This document shows positions 56,439 through 64,000 of a stretch of DNA of 64,000 bases, piece by piece; positions within the stretch are counted from its first letter, which is position 1, and each line of letters starts with the position of its first letter. The notes beneath the pieces were generated by a model that had not been told where the DNA came from, made no database searches, and saw only the letters and a program-made list of their open reading frames with translations. The stretch is taken from contig CM071573.1 in NCBI GenBank assembly GCA_036426205.1, positions 45,723,664 through 45,787,663 of the forward strand, read 5' to 3'. This DNA is from Ascaphus truei (Eukaryota; Chordata; Amphibia; Anura; Ascaphidae). The translations under genes and the position numbers were made by a program.

Positions 56439-56753
56439 CAGGGGTGAACAAACTTTTCAGTTCGCGCCCCCTGCCTGCGCTCCCCCTTCTTACCTGCTCT
56501 CAGGCTTCACGGCGTCATATGATCTCACAACATCATATGACATGTTGCCATGCATCTTTTGACGCCGCATTGTCATGGCATTGTGTCGCCGAAGAGCCGG
56601 CTCAGAGCAGGTAAGAGAAGTTGCAGAGGCCTCACGCCTCCCCTGGCATTTAATTTACATGCCTGGGGGAAGAGCGTGGGGCCTCTGCAATTGCCGCACC
56701 CTCCACCCCCCCTTAGAAAATCCCTGGGGCGCCCCCCAGTTTGCATACCCCTT
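56439..56753. mobile_element. hAT-type MITE, related to 40840-41200
   Basis: Left end CAGGGGTGAACAAACTT; right end AGTTTGCATACCCCT. Interior blocks GAAGAGCCGGC, AGAGCAGGTAAG and GGCATTTAATTTA are shared with the element at 40840-41200 in the same order. The target duplication is no longer clear. Confidence 0.8.
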
Positions 56754-57341
56754 CTATATATCATGATAATATGGAGGAGATTCACTAAGCTACAATGCAG
56801 GATATCACACCCGGAGATAACTGGCATTCAAGTCATTGGCAGTTGATGCCGAATCAGGAAGCCATTCCCCCGTGGACGCTTTGTTAATCCCAGCCTGCAT
56901 TGGCCAATGGCAGACATAATAGTTATTGTCGCCAACATTGCAAAATAATCCAAAAATATGTGTGTTACATAAACTACGATATCCTTGTTTGTCACGTACA
57001 TTTTTTTTCTTTATTCTTAAGTGATCAGGTCTATATGTTATCTGCTTATGTTTATGCAATATATAAGTTTGCAGTTATTTGAGGAACATGTGTAGGTGGT
57101 CCGACATACAAATGATGGGGTTGTATGTCATAAATAGATAAAGATGTGGTAAAAGATTCCATGGTTAGCAGAAAACATAAAAGAGCTACAGAGTTAATAG
57201 CCAGTTAGTAGCCAGTGAAAGAGAAACCTTTCACATGTAAGAGGGACAGGGACAGAGAAGATGACAAAGCGGGTCCTAAATCAGCATTGTGAGTTAAGAT
57301 TTTAACGTAACATTTACTACTCTTCTCACATTTCTCATGTT
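56754..57341. other. Unique DNA
   Basis: No supported feature. GAGATTCACTAAGC at about 56778 resembles the end of a MITE but has no partner. Confidence 0.4.
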
Positions 57342-57770
57342 TGTAGGGACAGGCAGGTTAACTCAATCCCATACAGTATATCAAAAAATGGAACCTTCTT
57401 ACTTGCTGAAGTGTTTATTTGGGACAACAACATACAAATAAAAAGGGGGGGAAAGTATTGAGGGAACACTGGGACATACAGTAAGAGCAATGGAGGGGAA
57501 GTGGGCTAAATGCAAGATATAAGGATAGGTAAAAACCTGTAACTTTACTAGGATAGGAGAGATGACTGCTGAAGATGGCTGCTGGTACTAAAGACAGCAT
57601 GCTGGTCTGGGCTGAATGGAAATTAACTGGGACAATGCCACCGGCAAGGGGAGGGGGAGCAGTCGATCTTGGTAAAAGTCGGGGGGGGGGGCGGGTTGCC
57701 AAGGCTCCACAAAGGATCGCAACATTGTTGCAACAGCTAGGCTGAGGAGTGCTTGCAGAATAAACAGGCA
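57342..57770 (-). mobile_element. BEL/Pao LTR, copy A (truncated)
   Basis: About 430 bp, collinear with the LTR at 58284-58767 (start TGTAGGGACAGGCAGGTTAA, poly-G stretches at 57680-57691). It diverges near 57760, before the element-internal side, so the U3 start is missing. It lies outside copy B, so it represents another insertion or a duplication. Minus-strand frames across it (57415-57771, 57588-57908) are incidental. Confidence 0.7.
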
Positions 57771-57799
57771 AAGATCAGTATCCATCCGCTCCATGAAAA

Positions 57800-58283
57800 A
57801 ATAGTAGTTTTTTTTTTTTTTTAAATGTTCACAGTATAAAAACATAAGTAACGTCAATGGCACTGTATGAGGTATATGGCTGAGCAGTATATTTTGGAGA
57901 TAGGGCACATCAAACTAGGTGAAAAAAAGACAAACAAGTTTATTTTCATTCACCATGAGTTTGTTGAAGACAAAGTAATCCTTAGACCAAAGCCATGCTT
58001 GCAACACAGTCTTTACTTAGCCTGCTTATTCAGGAGCACAGGTTACATGCATAAAACATACTCTTACGGGCAGAGAGTATAACACAACTTTGTGGCACAG
58101 CTTTACATAGGACAGTTCCAAAGTGCGGGGAAATAGTTTCAGGCGAGGAGAATCCTGCTTGTGCAGCCAACACAACATAGACAAACAAATTCTTCAAAAT
58201 GCAGGTCTCCTCTAGTACAGAGTACAGCTCTACTCACAATTTCACAATGCAATTGTACTGGCCCAAGCACAGCCTGATGGATG
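57800..58283 (-). other. Unassigned segment between two BEL LTRs
   Basis: It begins with a T run (57810-57824). The part from about 57925, with AATAAACTTGTTTG on the minus strand, could belong to another LTR, but no terminus was found. No coding. Confidence 0.35.
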
Positions 58284-58767
58284 CGTAGGGACAGGCAGGT
58301 TAACTCAATCCCATATATCAAGCAAGAGAACCTTCTTCCTTGCTGAAGTGTTTATTTGGGGCAACAACATACAAATAAAAAGGGGGGGGGAAGTATTGAG
58401 GAACACTGGGGCATGAGAGCAATGGAGGGGAGGGTGAGCTATGAGGGAAGTGGGCTAAATGCAAGATATAGGGATAGGTAGAAATCAGTAACTTTACCAG
58501 GATAGGAGAGATGACTGCTCAAGATGGCTGCTGGTACTAAAAGACAGCATGCTGGTCTGGGCAGATGGGAAATTAACTGGGACAATACCACCTGGCAAGG
58601 GGAGGGGGAGCAGTCCATCCTGTTAAAAAGGCAGGGGGGGGGGGTTTGCCAAGGCAACTGGCTGAAGCCAAGAAACCCACAAGGGGTCACAACATTGTTG
58701 CAAAAGCTAGGCTGAGGAGTGCTGGCAGCCTGAAGACAGAGAAAAAACACAATCCTGTTCCAGGACA
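58284..58767 (-). mobile_element. BEL/Pao 3' LTR, copy B
   Basis: On the minus strand it starts TGTCCTGGAACAGGATTGTG, after a purine-rich GGACTGGGAG, and ends at CCTACG where the related copy A has CCTACA. The same start is found in the partial LTR at 61309-61576. Orientation and position make it the 3' LTR of the element at 58284-61576. Minus-strand frame 58439-58954 lies mostly within it and is not a gene. Confidence 0.75.
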
Positions 58768-58838
58768 CTCCCAGTCCGGTATCTGTAGATACCACTGTAT
58801 TAATATAAACATGTGGAACACATAATATAACAACAATA

Positions 58839-59156
58839 CAGGCATACCCCACATTAACGTACGCAATGGGACCGGAGCATGTATGTACAGCGAAAATGTA
58901 CTTAAAGTGAAGCTCTACCTTTTCCCACTTATCGATGCATGTACTGTACTGCAATCATCATATATGTGCATAACTCATGTAAATAACGCATTTGTAACAG
59001 ACTCTAGTCTCCCCGCTTTGGTACAGGTAGGGAGCCGGTATTGCTGTTCAGGACGTGCTGACCGGCGCATGCGTGAGCTGCCGTTTGCCTATTGAGCAAG
59101 ATGTACTTACTCGCGAGTGTACTTAAAGTGAGTGTCCTTAAACCGGGGTATGCCTG
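58839..59156. mobile_element. Tc1/mariner-like MITE (318 bp) in the BEL element
   Basis: Ends CAGGCATACCCC and GGGGTATGCCTG are perfect 12-bp inverted repeats, with TA on both sides (58837-58838 and 59157-59158). The interior has GTACTTAAAGTGA in two inverted or related contexts. No transposase. It interrupts the BEL sequence just inside the 3' LTR. Confidence 0.85.
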
Positions 59157-59158
59157 TA

Positions 59159-60409
59159 TATAAACAGTCCATGTATGCATGACAGGTGGTACCGGCCGAT
59201 ACCATTGGGCTCCAAAATCTTTTGGTGCTCTAGGTGTCAAGGTAGTTGCACCAATCCAAGATGGCTGGGTGCTCCTCAATATTTCTTAAGAGTCCATAAA
59301 ATGGGTGAGCCCATGAATGATAATAGGGACATTCAAGTGGTGGCACCCCAAGTCCCTAAAATCCGGGCAAAGGTTCTGGATCCAACAAAGATTGGAATCA
59401 CATCCATGAGCGTTGTCAAGGCTCATGGGAAAGTCGGGCTGTACTTGCCTCCATGGTTGTGAAGACAAGTTGGTTGGGTAATTCCAAACGTGCGTTCCCA
59501 GCACACTTGTGTATTAGTAAGGCAGCCACCTGTTCTTGCGGAGTCGCCCTTGTTGGTCGTAGGATTCTGCTTCCAGATGGAACTCCCTTTAGAGAGGTTC
59601 CCTTTTCCATTGACGCAGTTGTTTTGTCTGTGTGCATCCCCCTTTGGATGCAACTGGGGACACCATCTTTGCCTCGGTCACTGTGCTGATAGTACTTGGT
59701 CTTTTATAAGGAGGCTTACCACGACAGCTGTCTATTCTACTACCAGTTGTGTTCTTGAGAGAATTGGTAGCCTGCCTCAACTGTGTGAACACTCACTGGA
59801 GCATTGTCCATTTAGAGAAACGATGAAGTCCTAGCGTATCTTCAGGTGTCACGTTTGTAACAACACACAGACTGGAGGGTGGATTTCTGTAGCTGTTTCT
59901 GGAATTGTTAATTGTCCTGTATCTGCTGGAACCGATGTGATCACATCTGACTGCATCAGAGACTCTGGTTCTGTAAGCAACAATGTGCTCTCAGGGTGAG
60001 CTGTAGACTCTAACCCAGTAGTGTGGTGTGCAGGGTACTGTTCTGTAGCTGCTTACCCATCGTGCCACTGATCTGTCTGTGTTGATTTCTCAACTTCCTT
60101 TCCTTTGTTTGTCATGGATGGAGTGGAGGCAGAGTTGTCCGATTGTTTGTTTTATCTTGGAAGATCTTTGTCAATCACCTTCAGGTGATCGTTCTCTTCC
60201 TTTGGTGAAGTTGGCTCATCGTCTTTTGTTGTCTGGATTACGGAACATCCTAGGCCATTGTTACATTCCTCTGATATGAAGATGTTTTTGAGTTTTCAGG
60301 GGTATGACCTTTTTTCTCTTCCTTGCTAGGCCTTCCTATCACTTGGATATGGCCAAGACATGGTTTGAAGAAGGATGTGTGTCCACGTTCCATCATACCA
60401 TTTGTTCAG
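59159..60409 (-). pseudogene. BEL/Pao internal region, decayed
   Basis: Sequence between the recognisable pol start and the 3' LTR. Only scattered open frames (59416-59653 minus and others) remain and I could not assign reverse transcriptase or integrase motifs. At roughly 1.25 kb it is too short to hold the usual RT, RNase H and integrase, so a large internal deletion is likely. Confidence 0.5.
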
Positions 60410-60640
60410 CAGGCATCAACGTAGGCTGGTTTGTGCCCTTTGCCAATGCATACATTGCCCACTATCACCCATCCTAGGGCAAATGGGGCATTGTGGGGTC
60501 CATTGCGCTGTTCACGGATTTTGTGCACTCTCAGGATGTCCCTGCCGAGCAGAAGCAAAATCTTGGCATCTTGCTCGATTTGCAGGATAGTCAGCCATTC
60601 CCCTAAGGTGTGGGTGATGACGTGCCATGTCTAGTGTGGG
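60410..60640 (-). pseudogene. BEL/Pao pol fragment between protease and reverse transcriptase
   Basis: A minus-strand frame with a block reading LLLLGRDILRVHKIREQRNG followed by GPHNAPFALGWVIVG. This is the characteristic region after the BEL protease, where a conserved GRD and an LGWVIVG motif occur. No catalytic reverse transcriptase motif follows in the same frame. Confidence 0.75.
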
Positions 60641-60781
60641 AATCTCGTTCCTGTTTGCTGCCATGTGATTGCACCTGAGTGTAGGGAGAGGTATATTTAC
60701 TATGCCATCTATGGAATGTATAGTATAGCCATTTCCTCTCCTCCCTGTTGTCTCAACCTGCGCAGTTTCTTAGTGTGTAGG

Positions 60782-61033
60782 GTGCGGCATTGTCTTGTGT
60801 GTTGAACAAGCTAAAGAACTCTGACTTCACTAATGATCTGTTGCTTTGATCATCAATGAATCAATGATTGCATACATCCTAATAGCCCTCTCAGGTTGTC
60901 CCTTGGGGTGTACTGCAACAAGGCATATTTTGGAGCAGGACCTTTGATCACGTCCTTCTCCACAAACCTCAGTGCACTGGGATGTTACAGATTTTGACTT
61001 CTCTTCTCCTTCCTCCCCGCCATGCTTGGCCAT
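60782..61033 (-). pseudogene. BEL/Pao aspartic protease, frameshifted
   Basis: A minus-strand frame with KICLVAVHPKGQ then RAIRMYAIID leads into the protease active-site region of BEL elements. Immediately after the first aspartate the frame is disturbed by a 7-bp direct duplication (TGAATCA, 60858-60864 and 60865-60871 region), which shifts the following residues into another frame. The protease is therefore inactive. Confidence 0.7.
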
Positions 61034-61055
61034 GGAGGAAGGGTTGTTGAGTTGT

Positions 61056-61252
61056 TCAAGTGTCAGTGCCTCTGGGATGTAGAGATGTTACATGCTTGTC
61101 ACTGTTACACACTGTACATTTGATGGGTTCTTTACAGGCTTTTAATAGAGGAGTTATAGAAGTGCAGCACCTGAAGCAAACTCCAAGTTCTCTGAGTAGG
61201 TTCTTGCGTTCCTCTATGGGCTTCATCCTAAACCCAAAACACCTGTTGTGGG
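61056..61252 (-). pseudogene. BEL/Pao gag zinc-finger region
   Basis: A minus-strand frame of about 65 residues: MKPIEERKNLLRELGVCFRC, a second cysteine cluster CTVCNSDKH and SLHP. This KP.EER...L...G.CF.CC pattern with following C..C....H is diagnostic of BEL/Pao gag. The rest of gag is missing: the LTR fragment begins about 55 bp further upstream. Confidence 0.85.
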
Positions 61253-61308
61253 TGTGACTTATTGTGTATGGGGCATTCCTTGTTTGGGTTCCCTGTCTCC
61301 CTGCCAGT

Positions 61309-61576
61309 AATTTTACCAGGTTAGGAGAGATGACTGCTCAAGATGGCTGCTGGTACTAAAAGACAGGATGCTGGTCTGGGCTTATGGGAAATTAACTGGG
61401 ACAATACCACCTGGCAAGGGGAGGGGAAGCAGTCCATCCTGGTAAAAGGCAGGGGGGTTGCCAAGACAACTGGCTGAAACAAGAAACCCACCAGGGATTA
61501 CAACATTGTTGCAACAGCTAGGCTGAGAAGTGCTGGCAGCCTGAAGATAGAGAAAACACAATCCTGTTCCAGGACA
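61309..61576 (-). mobile_element. BEL/Pao 5' LTR, partial copy C
   Basis: Collinear with the U3-side half of LTR copy B (58500-58767), with the same terminus CCTGTTCCAGGACA. At 61309 it joins directly to gag zinc-finger-adjacent sequence, so the rest of the LTR, the leader and most of gag were deleted. This explains the short gag. Confidence 0.75.
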
Positions 61577-62391
61577 ACGGCCATATACAGTATCATGTGA
61601 TTTATGCAAAATAAATGGGAAAGGAATCATATTTTATTTAGGGTTAATTTAAGGTTAAAGTATCCAGTGTCTTCAAGACCTGTTTGTCATCTTCACAGAA
61701 AGTAAGTGAAGGTTTTCTCATTACATTAAAACCCCAGGTAGATATTGACTGCAAAATGAAATCACAAATTAAATTAAACGATTGCAGTATGTTGCATCTA
61801 TAACTTTCCATCTGTGCAATTTTATTAGCATGCCAGAAAAATTAAGAACTTCAAACTGCTCCTTGAAAAAAAAGAAATCCTTGCTACCGCACACTGTTCA
61901 TTCGTATGATGCGGGCCAGAAAATTAAAATGGCAAGATTTGATTTCCAGCGCAGCCGCGACGACAAGGTCTTTTGATCTTTTACATCTCTGTCAAAAGAT
62001 GCATGAGACGCTGAGGTTCTTGGTGCTGTGAAGCCGGACCATGCTAATGCAGGAGACATCTGGTCATTGTGGTCTGCTTTCCACACATTTCAGATTTCTC
62101 TTAATGTTAAAATAAGACGTGCTTGTTGAAAGGCCTTTGCAGATTTATTTTAATAGATTATAATCCCCATTTAACAATCTTTTTTTAATCCTGTCTGCAA
62201 TACACCCAAAAAATATTTGAGTGCATCGAAATACTGTATCTATAGAACCGATTTAGCAACAAGTAGCAACCACCCACAAGAATAGTGGTGCCACGGACCT
62301 GACAAATACGTGGCACCACCAAAACGTTTTGTGATCATTCTGCACTAATGATGAAATAAAGGAAAGCATTAAATTCATAACTTGCGTGGCC

Positions 62392-62393
<2 letters not shown>
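61577..62393. other. Unique AT-rich DNA
   Basis: No supported gene or repeat. Confidence 0.4.

Positions 62394-62440
<47 letters not shown>
62394..62440. repeat. GT and TA compound microsatellite
   Basis: GT dinucleotides at 62394-62426 followed by TA at 62427-62440. Confidence 0.97.
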
Positions 62441-62479
62441 CCAGTATGCACTGTTTTTAAGTTTAAATCCCCTTTTTAG

Positions 62480-62590
62480 CTTCATTCATTGTAACATCAC
62501 CGGAAGAAGAGATCAGTGTATCTCGAAGCTCACAAGAATAAAAGCATTTCGTTAGCCACAGAAAGGTATCGTCAATTCATTTTATATATA
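62480..62590 (+). mobile_element. Retroelement tail fragment with degenerate hammerhead-like fold
   Basis: CGGAAGA (62501-62507), an extra A, a perfect 5-bp stem GAGAT-CAGTGT-ATCTC (62509-62524), then GAAGC. The layout parallels the better motifs at 4312-4352 and 29330-29371, with one change in each conserved box. Downstream CAATAAAAGC-like sequence and GCCACAGAAAGGTATCGTC belong to a very common vertebrate retroelement tail. Borders are unclear. Confidence 0.45.
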
Positions 62591-64000
62591 TACGCACACG
62601 AGGAATTCACAGTTACTATAAATATAAAAGTGCAAATAGCTAAAACGGGGGGGGGGGTGCCGAGCACGCACATTCTAAGTCAAACTTCTTTGCATTTTGT
62701 TACTAAAATTGTATATTGAAAACACCACCACAAATACAATTTCTGTGACAAAAGACATAAGTTTCATTTAAACTGCACGTTCTCGGCGCACACACCGTTT
62801 AAAAAAAAAAAAAATCTTTGCTGTACATGACACAGTGGAGGATTTTGTCCCTTCTGTACTCATCATAATTTACATTGTGTACCTATCCTTCTAAACTAAT
62901 TGTATCCCGTCATTTTTTGATTGAAGAGCATTAAACCTAATAGAAGCACACACTCCTTTATGGAAGAGAGACAAGCTCTCTGGGTTTTACAGCACCAAAC
63001 TATGTTGCTCAACTCCAAAAAATAATGCACTGCAATTTCTTGCAGCTAATGGGTTGAGATGTATTTAACAACTTTTCTTATTTAAGGCCTAAAACTATTG
63101 GTCCAAACAAATAATTTCTAGACAGACAGGAGCTTATGAATAATACAATGTCTAGCATTTTTTACCTTGCGTATTACACCATGGCACACCGGCAAAAAAC
63201 AAGTCACCCATGTGAATTCACTTATAATATGAAATCGTGAACTCTATTTTCTTTTATAAATCTACTGTACATATAAAAAATGTACAAATTGCTACAAAAA
63301 GAGAAGACGAAATGAATATTACTGAAAATGGAAGGTGTAATATGGATCTACAAACAGACACAACAAACTGGTAAATGATGCAAAAAATTGGAAGTTAATA
63401 TTTTAATTTCAATTGTAATAATTAAAACGGCAAGAAGACATCACAACCACAAATAATGACACATGACCTTTAGCACACGTAGGAAGGAGGCGATATTTAC
63501 CTACCTGTGACTTTAATCAATTCTGACTATATTCCCTTTGATATCCGAAGCCTGCTGCAACACATAACTTTTGTTGAGAAAAAAAAAAGCTTTCAATAAT
63601 ATCAACGATCCAACATCCAGAAGTAACTGCCCTTCTAGCTATTGTATTGTACGGTATATCATGGTAGTGATGACAAAGAGATCCCTGTTAGTTAGACTAA
63701 TGGCATATATCCACCATCTCCCAGTGACAAAGAATGAACTGGATTGGGAAGCTTTACAATGTAAATAAATAACTTAAAATAGATATAAGGTGACAGTTTT
63801 GTTTTTGTACTATCTTAAACAAAGCTCAACATAAGTTCAGAGTGGATTACATTGGGAATTACCAGACTTCTTTGGTAGTGTTGTTGTGGTCATCAATCAT
63901 TTGGAATTTTCTGGAATTAAATAAAGATATAAAAAGATTTCTTGTACTGCTTAATCTAAAGACCTCTGAAGTGGGAATTTATTTATGATTTTTGTAGAAG
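62591..64000. other. Unique AT-rich DNA
   Basis: No supported transposon or gene. Two short homopolymer runs (G at 62647-62656, A at 62801-62814) are present. The open frame at 63571-63768 has no recognised motif. Confidence 0.4.

Noticed and set aside
57415..58954. Pair of similar minus-strand ORFs
   Set aside because: Their similarity reflects two copies of a BEL LTR, not a gene family.

Overview
The window looks like non-genic or intronic DNA from a vertebrate with a large, transposon-rich genome. The repeat mix suggests an amphibian, most likely a frog: Ty3/gypsy chromoviruses, a BEL/Pao element, endogenous-retrovirus pieces, L1 and Penelope-like retroelements, and many short hAT-, Harbinger-, Tc1- and TTAA-type elements. 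That assignment rests on remembered resemblance between repeat families, not on a search. There is no bacterial-style gene content, and no complete protein-coding gene is visible. The only cellular coding signals are one good candidate internal exon (12523-12655, minus), one weak candidate terminal exon (47651-47781, minus) and one doubtful micro-ORF (54569-54661, plus). || Layout. 0.3-6.0 kb holds a decayed Ty3/gypsy element on the minus strand: 3' LTR, chromodomain and integrase, RNase H, reverse transcriptase, protease. Other elements split it. Two of the insertions (3765-4640 and 6015-7731) are inverted-duplicated retroelements with 14-15 bp target duplications, and the second contains a TTAA-flanked short element. 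9.3-14.3 kb holds short DNA transposons, a tRNA-like inverted pair, microsatellites, the candidate exon and a SINE-like tail. 15.1-23.7 kb holds a 27-bp minisatellite in two inversely oriented blocks, broken by an LTR element, a 1.5-kb Harbinger-like element loaded with pyrimidine minisatellites, and a gypsy LTR; an L1 3' end lies between the blocks. 24.2-26.9 kb holds the 3' end of an endogenous retrovirus (env transmembrane remnant plus LTR), split by a third inverted-duplicated retroelement. 28.6-32.0 kb is an L1 on the minus strand, itself interrupted by a retroelement with a hammerhead-ribozyme-like motif, a GC-rich insert and a hAT fragment. 33.5-51 kb holds LTR-like units of several related families, a 158-bp retroelement copy, hAT and Harbinger-like elements and unassigned ORFs. 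51-55.4 kb is largely repeat-free. 57.3-61.6 kb is a deleted BEL/Pao element with three LTR copies. The rest is mostly unique AT-rich DNA. || How the parts relate. Most of what can be read is a record of nested insertions. In several places a target duplication or an interrupted array gives the order of events. The most notable recurring signal is a family of retroelements, which I interpret as Penelope-like. At least five insertions share 14-16 bp target duplications, frequent head-to-head inverted copies, and a short element resembling a type I hammerhead ribozyme core (best copies at 4312-4352 minus and 29330-29371 plus).
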